This document shows positions 47,437 through 61,430 of a stretch of 64,000 nt of DNA, one piece after another. This stretch comes from Echinometra lucunter. Taxonomy: Eukaryota > Echinodermata > Echinoidea > Camarodonta > Echinometridae. Position numbers and translations under genes: made by a program. The stretch's first letter is position 1. Each line of letters starts with the position of its first letter. The DNA lies in assembly GCA_029962745.1 (NCBI GenBank), contig CM057151.1:6258706-6322705 (forward strand), written 5' to 3'. The notes beneath the pieces were generated by a model, which saw only the letters and a program-made list of their open reading frames with translations, ran no database searches and had not been told where the DNA came from.

Positions 47437-47645
47437 AAGTGTTTGTGGCACTGGGATGTAGGATAGCTTCACCATGTCATGACAGAGCCTTTATCTTTCC
47501 AACAAAGATTCCATGCACAGGTCCCCCCAGTTGCCTGCATGGCATCGGGTGTCAAAAGTCAAGTGTTTGTGACACATTCAGGTCTAGGAAAGATTCACCA
47601 TGTCATTGGAGAGGCCTTATCCTTTCCTCCGCAGAGCTTCCCTGC
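47437..47645 (+). repeat. Two-copy tandem repeat, period 124 bp
   Basis: GTCAAGTGTTTGTG starts near 47434 and again near 47558, followed in both by GG(A/T)..TAGGA(T/A)AG.TTCACCATGTCAT and by GAG.CCTTATC(T)TTTCC. The copies are diverged by substitutions and small indels. Confidence 0.7.
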
Positions 47646-48718
47646 ATGATTTGATTGGTGGGGAAGGGGGCACTGTGACAGCTTTACCATCTCTTAGTAG
47701 ATTACTGCTCACTTGCCATGTAACATTCACTGGTGCATTTAACCAACCTTGATATGCATTGAAGGTTGTTGATTTGGTCAGAATGATATTGCAGGCCTTG
47801 AATGGTATCAGTTTTAAGGGTATATGCCACTTTGGCCATTATCATGTGCACAAAAGCCTAATAGCAAAATGACTGGTTGAAGTGAGCTAATGTAGCCTTT
47901 AGCCTTAACAGTTGCATATCACTACCAGTGAGTATCCTAGCAAATTAATGTGGAACTTGTACTTAATTACACCTGAAATGATGTTGAATTGGTGCTTCAA
48001 AGTTCTACCCTCCTTGTATACTTTATCATGGTATCATCTGCCTTTAATAAGTTGAACACACAAACAGAATTAAGAAAGATGGGCATAATTACCCATGCCC
48101 TTTTCTCATGAGCCTTGCATTGTGATCTGTAGTACCAGCAATACTTATCATGGAATAAAGTGCTGTTGACTGATGTTGCCAGTTTTCATAGAAATAGCTA
48201 TCATTTTCTTTCATATCTATATTTAGTACATTTAAAAACAAATTTAAAAAATTTTTTTTGCTCAATCATAAGTGTCCTAAGTAAGATACTTTTGCATGAA
48301 TACCAGAAAGGATTGTTTAAGTAAGATTCTCTGTAAGTAAGCAAACATTTGCCTTGTGTATGCTGTACCTCACCTTGGTGTTGTTAGAAGGCAATGTTGA
48401 CTGGAAGAGAAAGGGGTGTGGTGTATGATTCTTAGACCATGTGACAATTCCATTGCTTATGGTCTTCCTTGCATGATTTATATGATTGCAACATGGGCAT
48501 TCTGAGTAAATCAAATGAATGTTTTGTAGCTTGGAGGATAAAGACCTCTGTGATAGTATTTCAATTAGGAGCATGATTGAGAATGACAGTCACTGGGAAA
48601 ATGTGTGGGATACAGGGGGAGGAGGAGGAGGGGGCTACACATAGAGACTGACAGAGAGTTGGTGAATGTATGTTTAGATGGTACTGAGAATGATACCAAC
48701 TGGAAGAATGTGAGATGA

Positions 48719-48840
48719 TGGGGGGGGGGGGGGGGGGGTCGGATTGCCATTAACTGGGTAAATTTATAGGAGGTATGAAGACAGTGATAGTGACAGTGAA
48801 TGTAGGAATGTGTAGTGGGGGGAGGGGGGGGGGAGGTTGT
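48719..48840 (+). repeat. Poly-G runs
   Basis: A run of 19 G at about 48720-48738 is followed by G-rich runs near 48816-48834, embedded in purine-rich sequence (about 48600-48840). Confidence 0.85.
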
Positions 48841-51125
48841 AATCCTTTGTTGATCCTGAAATCAAATATGCCATGTTAACTATGAAGGGCAAGTATGTGT
48901 GTCATGCATGTGCATAGCTTATACATGGATGTATCCGAACAGATTGTGATAGTAATTTCTTGTAGAATGCCCCTCCTTTAAAGGTTAAGCTGACTATCAG
49001 GAGTGCATTAGGCCTATGTATCACTTCAATATGGAAGCTTTTATTTGTTTATGCTTTAAGGCTGTTTGTTTGTCACGGAAATTCTGAACAGAGCAAATCG
49101 TAACAATTAAAAATTGTGTTGAAATACAGAAACACTAGAAAGGATTGCTAACAGGTACAGGCATGCAAAATTCACCATTATGTGAAGAAAACTGCTTGGT
49201 AATTTCTGTGTTTGAATTGCAATGAAGGTAAAAGTCATGATACTATGCCACAAAGTTTTCTTTAAAGTCGTTATCATATGATTTATCTACATCAGATTCT
49301 TTGTCAAACTGAACACATATAACTCTTCCTCTGTTCATGAAAACTTCTGTTATTGTTTGAGGCTTATTATTTCATTTCTGACATTATTTTGAACACCACA
49401 TAGAAATAGACCTCCGCATATTGTCTTCTAAGATCCACAAATGCATTACTAATATTCTGTTACCACAGGGAGTTGCAGTTCTTTATGCAAGACACTTCAT
49501 AGAGAAAATAGCTGCAGGGAGCAAATTTTCAAGGAAATCTCATTAAAATTTCGTGGCTGCATATATTCATGGAGGTAGTATTGTATATAATGCTGTCCTA
49601 CTTTTGTGTTTCAGTTGATTTATGCCTTGTCTTGTGTAGCATAAAATACTAAAGCTATATACATGTACAAAGATTGGAGACTGAAAAAATATCTTTATAG
49701 TGATCAAAAGATCATGCTAAAGAAAGGGATCTCATTGTAAAATTCAGGAAACATTATATATGTATATGAAATATCAGGAAAGTCTGTGTGTAGTGAATGT
49801 TAAGGTCCAAGAATTCTCTCGGGAATTCCATTGGATCAATGGTACAGCCATTCAGTTAGTGTTTAGCGTATAAACAGGTCATATGGCATGTTGTGTATGA
49901 TTATGCATGCTGAGTTTTGAAGTGGATTGGAAAGGGTAGAAAGACAGCGTGTGTGTTGTACAGGCACCTTGGGCTAACAGTCGGTAATCCAACCGCCTTT
50001 ACACAAATACTCACAGACCCACAAAAGGTCACCGTGGAAAAATAGTAACTTGAAGGGATGGGTAGAAAATTCAGTGAAGAGCGTATGATTGAGAGGCTGG
50101 AGGGAGGGGGGCAGAGAGGAAGGAGTATAGAAAGGAGAGGAGAGAACAGAATAAAGTGAGGTGGTAAGGGCGAGATAGAAGGAAAGAGAGAAAGTTGTAT
50201 GAAGATTTGATTTGAAGATTTGAAGATATGATTTCAGAGAAAAACCATGAGGCATTTCTTTTTGTTATAGAAGAAATAATGTTCTAGATAATGGAAGATA
50301 ATGAATGAAGGGAGTAAGGAAAAGACAAAAGGAGAGCAATTTAAAGATAAAGAAGGAGATAGGTTTATATTTACCAGTAAGGACAAGTATGATGTTGTTA
50401 TAGTCAGCTTGTGTGTATTTTGGCATTAACTACCCATGCATATGAACACAATGCATCCACTAATGTTTTAAAATCTACTGAAGATAACACTTCTGACTGC
50501 ACTGCAAGCATAAATTGTATGCCTGTTCATCCTTGCTCAAGAATTGCTCTTTAAGATTAATTTCGTCTCCTATGTGTGTGTGTCTTGTGTCTTGAGGTTG
50601 ATGCATTTATGTTCAGTCTAATGTTGACTGCCAAATAAGCATGCCCATATTGCAGTATATAATGAACTGACACATCCTGTAAAAGATTGACCATAACGCA
50701 TCAATCTCTCTTTCTCCTTGCAGTCAGTCGAGTATAATTTCCTTTAAGCTGCTTAGCTTGTACATGACATTTAACTATCAAGATATCATTAATTATTTTG
50801 AAAATGTAGCAGCTTCAGTTTCACTTTTAGGATAATTAAGTGAAAATCCTGTGTGAAAAAATGTTTTCAAGTCCATAAATGTCATGATTAACACTCATCT
50901 TGAGCTGTCGCACATATTTTCTAGGTTTAAAGCTATAGGCTCCTTTCATGTATAGCTAAATGGGGAGTCCCATTTACCTCGATATTGGAATGGATTTGTT
51001 CATTAAAGCAAATCAGCTATAGCAGTATATTTATCTTGGTGGATATTCTGTGATAAATGCCAGCTGTATCAAGTTTCTTATCCTGCATGATTGCATGCCA
51101 GCATATCGTAGTGCGACATACTTAA

Positions 51126-51364
51126 AGCCTTGTTCGCATAAATGCGGTATGGTGAACTGCCTCCCCTTGCAGAAATAAAACCATTTTACACATAAATGAG
51201 TGGAAAGTAGGCAATCAAAATGGGAGTCAGGTATATTAAAAGCCCCCAAGTGTTCTCACCTATGTATTATAACATAGTCATATGTAGCACAGCATGCTTA
51301 TTTTATTTTTATTCTGGTCTGGCTGTAAATTTAGGTGGTTTATTTCAACTTGTGTGAACAAGGC
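51126..51364. mobile_element. 239-bp TTAA-flanked MITE
   Basis: AGCCTTGTTCGCATAA at the left is matched in inverted form by TTGTGTGAACAAGGC at the right, and TTAA stands on both sides (51122-51125 and 51365-51368). The interior is unremarkable and does not code. Confidence 0.65.
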
Positions 51365-54300
51365 TTAACTGTGGGACAGATTCCCTGATAATGTGGAATC
51401 GCCATAGTTGCGATCATTTACAGCAGATATTTATTTGGAGTGTCCCAGTGTTTGTCAGGAAGGGAATGGTGTGTCATGGCATTCCAGCTGGAATTTTGAA
51501 ATGAATGCTGATTTGAGGTGATGAACCAGAGGAAATGAATCTTTTTACTTAAGAAACGTCCGACCGATTAGAGTACCCCATTGTTAGATGAAACTTGTTT
51601 CTGTATCTAGAATTAATGGATTTTCTTTCTTGTTTATATCTAATAATTTTTTGATGGTCATAATTCTTACCAGTGTATTTCATTGCACTTAGGATATAAG
51701 TTTGGATTGTTTTCTGTATCCGGCAATTGTCATACAAGCTTTATTCATTCACTTGTTAAAAGAATTGCATGTTTAAAAGAAATGCATATGAAATGGATAG
51801 GTGAGTGGTTTAATACAGGAAGGTTGAGCTGATCTAGAAATGGACATAAAATGAAAATCTCATCACAACAACAAAAGTAGAAAATGTCTGCTGTGTCCTA
51901 GCACAATTACTATCTCCTTGCCTTATTCCCCCTTTGCACCATTCCTGTTATATTAATTCCTAATAGATGTCTCCTATGTCTTCAGGTCATGATCTATTCG
52001 GTTCTCGTCATAGTCCAGCCATTAAAAAATATCTCTTAATGGCTCCAATATTGATTTGTTCCAGAGCTGTAAATACCTCATTTTGGTTTTCAATTTGTGG
52101 TTGGATAATAATGGACAAAAAGCCCTTGCTGTGGCCATTGTCATCTCCTGTTTCCATCCTCCTTTTACTTATTAAAAACAAAAAGATTGACCATTTGTGT
52201 ACAAACACACCTTAAAATGTGTAGGCCAATTATGGGAATACCAAAATTAAAATTTGAGGTTTGGGGGCTTAAACTGCCATTGGGCTCATGAAAGCAATCA
52301 AAACCACCTCATCAGCCTCGAAATCAACATTAAAATAACACTGAATATCAAGACCTTTCAGTTTACTATATATGTTTTGGTATTTACTTCTTGCCACATT
52401 CATTTCAAAATCTCTTTGTTTTATATCCATGTTTTTATTGACAAATCCAGTTTTCATTCAACCTTTTGCTATCACCCCTTGCTCTTTATTTTACCATCTC
52501 TCAGCAATTCATCATCCCATTCTCCTCCCCATTCTCCTCCATCTCAAATCACCACCACCTCCTCCTCCGATACTCCTCGTCCTGGAACTCCTCCAATTTT
52601 CTCTTTGTCAGACACTCTGCATTGTTCCTTGACAGAGATTAAGAGCGTTGTATGAACCAGATGTCACTCACACTTCCCAATCTGCCTCTGTTGGATTTGT
52701 TTCCTCTCCAAACAAAGTCATGCCATCATGTTTGTCACACAACTCCTCTTCTCTTTGGTGGATGTGTTTCCACTCACAGTTGGGCACGTTCTTGAATATT
52801 TGAAGAAAAAAACAACAACATAGTATCATGAGATTGGTGTTCTTTTTGTCATTATTCTTATGGTTGCATCTATGTGTTTTGGAAGTGCACAATTTGTTAA
52901 ACAAAATCGACAGAATATTAATAAAAACAAAAGATGATTAAGGGGTTTGTTTGAATATTTTGTAAAATGATTTTTTGTGTATGTGAACGTTTTCGTTATT
53001 TTGATTTGATATTAATTACTAAATTTATGAAACCACCATAAGATTATTCCTTGGAAAATAGTGCCAGATGTGCACCTAGCTACTGTGGATGTGTACAAAA
53101 GCGCTTCACATGGATCCGAAGGAAAGAAAAATGCGTTGATCATTTTAAAAATCATTTTAGAGGATGAACTTTGAATTAATTATATTTCATAAATTCCTCC
53201 TCTCAGTAAAATATTGCCAAGGACATTGCACTTTACATAAATGAGGGAGAAATTTCATCTCACAATTTTAGTCTGTTCTGATGCTTGATCCTAGTAATTT
53301 GTGATTGTTATGCATGCTGTAGGAGGGTAGGAGTTGGCATTATGAGGGTATACAGATCAATTTCTTCCCAGATATTCCATTAGAGCATCAAGAATTTCAT
53401 TGCGAATGATGAGCAAAGAGAATTTACGAATAATCAGTTACAAGGGACCAACTACAGAGTACCAAATTTGATTGAAATTCCGTTTTCATGTCTATCATTC
53501 CTCTATGCTGATTTTACAACCTGGTGTAGCACGTCTATGAGAATTCTTGAATAGTACCTTACTTCTGGGATATTTTCCCATCAAGTCTATTCCCAACTTC
53601 AACTATCTGTTGTTATACGGCACATGAGCTAACCATCGGTTTTCATTCACAACAGTATGTGTGTTTTCCATGCTACCTGGACAGATCAGCGTTCCAAGAC
53701 CATGGCCATGTTTTGACAATCGGAGGATAAATCTTCTTTGTTGTTCTACCTTTTAGGATTCATCCCTCATCAGGGAGATAAATGGAGAGGGATAAGTCTC
53801 GTCTCTTCTTGCCTAAGAATGATTTGAGGGCCATGCCATTCATAGTACATTCAAAGAGCAATGTTCTAGCTCATTAGTTGGGACAAATTGGTTTGAAACC
53901 CCTGGTTAAATTCTCATTGTCAATTTGCTACTTGCCAGTGACTGTAAATGAGTATTGGTCTAGTATTAATTGGTCCCTGAAAAAGACTCAAAGTTTTACC
54001 TTGTTTTTTGTATTATTTGAAATGGAAATGAATCTAAAAACATATCAGACTTTCTTCTTCATTATCACTTTAAAACTTATGGAGGAGATGAGGGGGTTTG
54101 TTTTTAAATGTATACTCTATACATGTATACCATAACAGAAATTGAGTCCCCCACCCCTAGTTCATCGTGGAAATGCTCTTTATAAGCATATATGGAATTT
54201 ATTACTTCTCCTTTTATTTCTGCCAATGACAGGCTCCTTCCTTTAAAAGTAATACCAATGATAATCAGATATTTTGCTATGCTGCTTAACAAGATTTTTG

Positions 54301-54570
54301 CAGCATAGATTTCATTCATTCTTACCAAATATAGTGCTATCCCGCAAAATGACTGTTTTAGAATAGGATTTACGTGCAGCTTTAGCTGGTATTGATTTTT
54401 GTGGGATTTATGATTGGTTCAGTTTCATTCCCTCCAGTGATGCATTACTACATAATAAAAGTATTGATATCCTCCTCAATGCATCATGCTAAAAATGAGG
54501 TCGTACTGACTTGGAGGGATGGGAACAAAATTAGGCCATAAAGGAGAGACGTCATCAATACCAATCAAAT

Positions 54571-54596
54571 AATTCACAATGGGGAAAATTGTGAAT
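54571..54596. repeat. Short hairpin
   Basis: ATTCACAAT pairs with ATTGTGAAT around a GGGGAAA loop. Confidence 0.5.
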
Positions 54597-55928
54597 AATT
54601 CATGCCAGCGACATCTTCGGGAAAGATAATATCACTTCTTAAAATGCCGCATTCCAGGAACAAGTTTCCTCTGCGCTCCCAAACTTATACATCGGCACAC
54701 CTTGAGTGGAAAACTTGAGTAAGGAGCACACACGGTGAATGTATTTGCAAATACTCAGCGGCATGAGCTGTACATGTTGACTCATGTAACTAGATTTTGC
54801 TTGGAAGTATTTTGGCTTAATGTCACAACCTGTATGCATCAAATTCACGTCAGGAGGTGATCCAAAGTCTTACCAGTAAAAAGTTAAAGCCGGTCTCTAG
54901 TTTTCGTAGCAAAAGGGGAATCGGCATTCAACTGATGAAGTATAGTCTCACATTGTCCCCCTTGGATAAAAAAGATATGTGCATGATATTCCTTCCATGA
55001 ATTCTGGCAATTTTTAGTGTAAATGTCTAAGAGGAAGACAATAAAACAGTCAAACTCAGCAGGAGGCTCTGACACCTTCATGCCAACGAGCTCGGCGTAA
55101 AACACACAGCGATTCATTGTGTTTATGTGGGCAAATGGAATTTCCATTGTTTTTACGTGTGTGCGGGCACTGTGTGATGCTGCATTAACGATGTTTGTGG
55201 GTACCGAAAACTAAAGTTTTGACATTTTGATTGTAAAATACACCCACACAAATGAGTTTTTATTCACTATACTATACTATACACCATAGAGATTTTTTTG
55301 ATACAGTCTTTCATCTCATTTGGCAATGAATTGAAAAAGTGAAAGATACTTTTCTGAGATTTACCCAAACTAGAGACCAGATTTAAGAAAGCCAGGAAGA
55401 TTGATGCATTTATTTTATATTTTCATCAAATATGAATTTGTTTTTGTTTCAAGGTAGCATTTGAAGTGTTGTGATTTTGTTTTCGTGTTTTTAATATTTT
55501 TCGTGGTAGGAAGGCAAAATTGAAAGAAAGAAAACATGTATGTGCGATGTCATGTCTAGGATTGTCGTCATCTGATAATTGTCTAGTGAAACTCTGTTAT
55601 GTAAAGCGAGATATGTAAATTTGATATTTCAATTCTAATCCTTTTTTTGAATAGGAGTATGGACAAACATCATGAGAAATTTAATTTAACTCAAAAGAAA
55701 CAGATGTTTGTTCGTGATATTTACCAAGCATTTATTGAAAATTTATTTACCAAAATCAGATACAAATAGGCATCAATATTATTCATTTTTCTGGAGCACC
55801 ATGCAGATTCATGTTTCTTCTTATTTGTATTTTTGAATGGACAAACTCAGAATTTATCCAGTACAGCAGTTCCCAGGTACTTTTGGTGGTAGTAGTAGTC
55901 CTTTGGAAGCTCATAGAGGCATTATATC

Positions 55929-56292
55929 CAGGGTTCTCACTAGAAAAAAATCCACACACGGTTCCCACTCTGCGCAAAGCGTGGAAGTTTCAGAAGTTTT
56001 ATGGAATAACACCTAAAGTTAGGTGTGGTGGCAGTATATGCTATAGTATAAGGATGAAAAATACTTCTTGGTAAGCAGGAGTTGTCTACTAATGGCATAA
56101 AAGTAAAAATACATTGTCAAAAAGCAAAACAATCTGTGACATTTATCATTATTGTTAGGAATATATACTCCAATATTTTTTCACCCTTGTTGCCACGCAT
56201 AGTGCAGCAATTTCACACATGGTTCTTCCTTGTCTAAAACCCTTTACGCATGGTATTGGAACCATGGGTGTTATGTACTGGCGAGAACCATG
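55929..56292. mobile_element. 364-bp hAT-like MITE
   Basis: It starts CAGGGTTCTCACTAG and ends CTGGCGAGAACCATG, inverted copies with a few mismatches, followed inward by GGTTCCCAC.CTGCG against CGCATGG..TTGGAACC. The flanking 8-mers ATTATATC (55921-55928) and GTTATATC (56293-56300) match at seven of eight positions. This fits a non-autonomous hAT insertion of moderate age. Confidence 0.8.
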
Positions 56293-56345
56293 GTTATATC
56301 ATAATGTGATATGCGTTAAACAAGAACAGCATTATTATGATTACT

Positions 56346-56372
56346 GGTAGTAGTAGTAGTAGCAGCAGTAGC
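56346..56372 (+). repeat. (GTA)n/(GCA)n short microsatellite
   Basis: Several GTA units followed by GCA units, shortly after the hAT-like element. Confidence 0.7.
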
Positions 56373-59300
56373 ACACTTTATAGGATAACTTGGTTAGCAA
56401 AAAGGCTAATCAATTAGTCCATAATGGAATGTCCGCAAACATAGCAAGCTTTTATACAGTCATAACTTATATTCTGTTTGCTGAGTAACTTGATTCTTTT
56501 TCATATTTGGTGCTGAGAAACTGGCTGGTCTTATTTTCAGAGAGAATAAATATTTGTATCAACAAGTAGATTACAGAAAAATGATGGTCTGTATAAATGA
56601 GAGAAATGGAGCAGGTAGATGTCGAATAATAGGTTGTAGATTAACCCATGTCTTAGAGATCTGAATATGTAGCTTGATGAACAAATGGTTTTCTATTGAC
56701 TTAAATTCAACCACATGAAACACACATCTCAAAAGTGATTGTAAGCTGAAATCATCAAAATTAAGCCTCCAGTATTTGATATCTAGAACTGTAAGTACAG
56801 AGAGTATTTTTAGTCTTGTTTGTCAGGGGAAAAAAAGGCATGTCCTTTTCTTTATTTCTCCCCCCTCCCAAAAAAGTGTGTAAAATGTGTGACAAAACTT
56901 AGAAATAACTGCAGGTTAAGAGAAAGTATTTAGTGTGTTAGATATCATTAGGTATTTAATAACCTCCATCATACCTCAATTAGAGACTTGCCTGTTGTGA
57001 TGCTTATGGCTGCATTGGTAAGATCAAATTCAGACATGTTCTTCAAGTGTCTTCAACCAGTACCAGCACTGATCCTCAGACCTGACATCTTCAATTGTCA
57101 TAATGCAATGAAACTGTGTCGTGCCTCTTCGGCTGAACAAATGCACGCAAGCGAGCCCATGGCCAGGAATCCGCTCAATAAAAAATAAAGATAGAGATAG
57201 AGAGTTGGAAGAGAGGAAAAGAAGGTGAGAGCCTCAGCCTAAAAGAAAAATTAAGCCCTGTCTAAAGGGTAGAGGTTGTGTTTGTAATTCTCGCTTGCAA
57301 GCCCTCCCTCTTAGCATGGCCTCCTGCATGCATTTATTTAAAGCAAGCACTGAGAGGAGAAAGAGGAGATTAAAAGCAAGCAGCGGCAATTTGAAGAGTT
57401 CTAAATATTGCTGATCGGCACCTTGATAACAGTAGGAGAAGTAAACAGATTAACTGGTATTTGATTGGGGAACTAGTCCGATGACCTTGGTTAATTTACC
57501 TCATTGCTTATCAGCCCTCTCACGTATTTCAATAGATGTAACTCCTCAGGATTTTTAATTGAAGTCATGGTATGGGATTTTATCAGAATGCAATATGCAA
57601 GGTTGAGTTGTGGGAGGTCTTTTTATCCTTTCAGAGAGCTAGGAAAATTCACTTTCATGATGGTGCATGTAAAGTGCATGTAAATGACCTGTTTGTCACC
57701 TTCTCACAAACTTCATACATCCAAATATAGCACTAAGATGCTCAATTGATGTAAGTTCAGATTCATCCAGGTAGAGTTGAATTACAAATAATTCCTATCT
57801 TGCTAAGATAGATGCTATCTTGGTTAGATGTTAAAGCAGTTCAAACTTATTTTTCATACTGATGTATATTCCAGAATGTAACAGCAATAATGTCCACAAC
57901 TACTAGTAAGAGTTCATAAGATACATTGACCCAGGTGTAGTAAGTGGGTATACCTGGTAGGATTTATTCCTTGAATGCACTGATGCCATGGTAGCCGTGC
58001 TAAAGCCGTGGTAATAATATGCTTGCAGGGCCCTCTAGGAGAACAAAACATATATTATTATCATTATTATTATTGTTATAAAATGACTTTCTAGTGTCTG
58101 TTTATATCAGTGTTTGGAAGATAATATTAAGCTTTACAAAGGTAATCAAAGGATGTACTTATCACACTCTTCCCTGACCTACCAAGCCGCTCATAAATCT
58201 ACATTTCCTGAAAGTCGCACTGCACACAAGTATCCTAGCTGAGCCCCATTTTGCTGCTCACCATCGTGGGGCCCCTCTGCATATATCTTGTGTGTGTTAT
58301 CTCAGGTAGCAGCATTCTGCGGGTCATTTTTGGGACACACCGCTCCAGGGAGATCTTCTAGTGGTTGCATCCATGCTTGCCTCCGATACGCCGCAAGCAT
58401 GCCCAGAATTAAGTAATGCCTAAGATATCAAGCGTGTGCCAGGAATTGGCAGGGAATTTTCCCCTTGATTGGCTCATGTGTCATTATTACTTTGAATAAG
58501 TTGATTTGATGATGAAAGGAGATAAAGTTTCTTACTTTAAATGCTAAGTAGGACATTCTCCTTCAGTTTTTCATTCATATTATGTTCAGATATAAGATTG
58601 CAGTGGAAGATCAAACCTGTAAAAGTAGTACAAGATTAATAGATAGTGAGAAAAATGAAAATACGAAGGCAAGACCCTTTCAAATTAGAATGCGGAGTAC
58701 AGTTGCTGTGAATGTCGTATCATTTCTCTGTAGACTTCTACTGTAATTGAAGTAATGCCTGGTGAGGGCCATAAAGATACTAGCTCTGTGTGAAAGGATA
58801 CAAGATCACACCCTTTGACACACAGCGACAGCATTGCCATTTTAAGTGAAGTAGTCAGGTATAATTCATCTTGACATTTCCCCATTGCAGCTGATATTTT
58901 TAGTTGTCATATTTCTTTTTAATTATTCCTTCCTGTTGTTTTAGGCATCTCCTTTTATTTTGTTACCATCCCCATTACTCAGTAGCTCTAATCATGACGG
59001 TATGTGTCAAGTATTGATAGGATCACAGTTTCGCATCAGTTATTATCATGATGGTGTTACTGCCACTTGTTATGTATTATGTGCAATTTTAATGTTCACA
59101 TTGCACCTTATGCTTAAATGTATATCTTTCAGTTTCCGAAAGTCTAAACATAAAGCTTTATTTCATGGTTGAGTTCTTTGCAATTTCATCCTGTCATATT
59201 TTTGGCTTCATAGTGACTTCATCTTATGATGTGTCTCTCTGCATTCTGAATAGCACCCTCAGATAGTGCCCTCTGTAGCAATGCCTGAAGTGCCTATGCA

Positions 59301-61277
59301 CATGTATATAATAATATATTGATTTATATTCTGTCGCTTGATTATAGAAACTGCTAGTGTGTTTATCCTTCACTGACAAAAAGACACTTGCTCTTTCAGA
59401 GCTTCACTAATTAAAGAGAGCTCTCAGGAAAGGGTAAGGGGAGGGGGAGGGGAAGAAAGAGCATGAAATTTGCTTGTAGGAAATCTCCCTTACTCTAGCA
59501 AGTTCCAAAAAAAAAAATCTTTTGTCAAAGCACTGTGTGTACTCTAAAATTAGTCATTTGACTAGTTATTTTAGAACATGAAGGTCATATTCGAGTATTC
59601 ATCCAAATTTGAATTATTTGATCTCCTTACTGCCTAAACAGAGGCTGTTTCAGAAGGCTCTGTTATTCTAGTCTTCTTGGTTTTGAGGATCTAGTAGGAG
59701 TGCTGCACTCTCCCTAGCCCTCTATGTTACAGAAAGAAGATACTGCTTAGAGCAGTATTTCTAGTCCATTCCCATGCCTGCACATTGAAAAGACAATCGT
59801 TGGCCCCTCCAAGCTTCTAAGCATGACATGCCCTCAGTCCTTCTCTCATTATTACCCTGGGTGCACTCTGTAATACAGACTTGATTAGATCTTCATTTAT
59901 TGGGTTACTTCATGCCCTGATATTATAACTCTTAGCAGGAATTCTGTCTCTGGTAGCAGCTCCCATCAGATCAAATTTCAGAGTGCAGGGTCTTTCTTTT
60001 CATTATCGAAGGTTATTGATAGAGGAGACATAAGGTTCAAGAAAGATAATTGCTGGCAACATTCATTTAAATGTATTTCATTTACAGTGTTGTAATTTGG
60101 ATGAAATTCTCCCATGAGAGCCATTTGAAGTGATGAAACTAATTTGTAGACTTTGTTTCATGATATGTTTTCGCTTCCATTTTGTAATGTTAGTTGTGAT
60201 TGCTCTGTGTGATCAAGTGTTCTATAAATGTTACCTTTTAAAAGAGTGGCATGTCAGTATAATCTGTCAGGATAAAAAAGCTGATTCACCAAGTTGACCT
60301 TTCATGCTCAACATTAAATGCAATAGACAAAAAAGGAACTAATTCAAGATGTCATCCACATCATACTTATCTTTATAGGAGAATGCTACTAACAGACTTG
60401 AATAGACATTTTTTTTTTTCAACCAATCTGTTTCAACAGGCAAGCATATGTTTGTGGGGTTTTTGTTCTTAACCAAGGGGCAGCCTTAAAATATTGATAT
60501 ACAAACAGGCCTGTTGCTCTTGAATATTTCCTAGCGTCTTAATGGCATAGTGAAATCATACTTGTGTAAAATAGTGTATTTGTAAGTACCTGCAATACAG
60601 AATACCAGCATACAGAATGCGGAACCTGGAATTTCAAGCTCAATGCAAGGTCTGTTATTGATTTGGCAACCGCCTGTTGCTCATGGTACATTAAACACAT
60701 GTACCTCTGCAAGCCTATCTACCTCAGGGGAAAAGAAAAAACCTTCCAAAGGGCACTCTTCAGTTCTAGTAATGACCAAAGCATGGTTTTTAGAGAATCT
60801 GCAATCATATACTGAATGTCAAAGACTACAAATAATCATATTTTGCCTTGCACCTCTGATATGAAATGTATAATTGCTGATGAAGCTAAGAAATATAAGA
60901 ACATTTGGAAAATTCCACTTTCAAGGAGAATATATTGCAGCCTATTCTTGTGTGTGGATCTCTGTTGGTTTTTTCTCATTTTATGTGAACTTCTTCATGT
61001 TTCCAGAAATTATGTTTACATGTATTATGCAATAGTAAATAATTCAGAAAGATATTTGCTTGCTTTGTTCCATAAATATCGACAATTTAAGATGACAAAA
61101 AACTTTCCTGAATGATCCAAGCCCATTTTTCCATTACACATCTGAGGGAAGCGTCTGAATCATGGACATCAAATCTGTTGCAAGTAACCATCTTGTGATA
61201 TGTCATAGAACTGGTTCTTAATCCGGAACCTTTGAATATATCTACCTGACCCCCTGTCATTCATTATCTTTATACAG

Positions 61278-61430
61278 GTACTCATGTCTTGGAAGGTAGT
61301 GGGAAGATGGTCGTGACGGCTGTAGGTCTCAACTCACAGACGGGACAGATTTTCTCCCTCCTGCTAGATGTCAAAGGTCAAAGAGGACAGAAGCTGGAGA
61401 TGGAGGAGGCAGCCATTGGCAATAATGACA
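61278..61430 (+). CDS. ATP2B: PMCA exon E: residues 241-290, end of actuator domain and start of TM2-TM3 linker
   Basis: A 153-bp exon between acceptor CTTTATACAG (before 61278) and donor ACA/GTAAGA (after 61430), phase 1 at both ends. It encodes [28 protein letters not shown] and then a polar tail ([20 protein letters not shown]). The first part is the conserved last strand region of the actuator domain; human PMCAs have THVMEGSGRM and VNSQTG at this point, directly after DPMLLSG, so no exon is missing between exon D and this one despite the 31-kb intron. The tail begins the linker towards TM3, where vertebrate PMCAs bind acidic phospholipid and have alternative splice site A. The next exon is outside the window. 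Confidence 0.95.

Noticed and set aside
52254..52655. 133-codon frame ending in a Ser/Thr/Pro-rich tail
   Set aside because: The tail comes from CCT/TCC-rich sequence, the rest is AT-rich and unlike any PMCA segment; no flanking splice pair fits phase 1 clearly.
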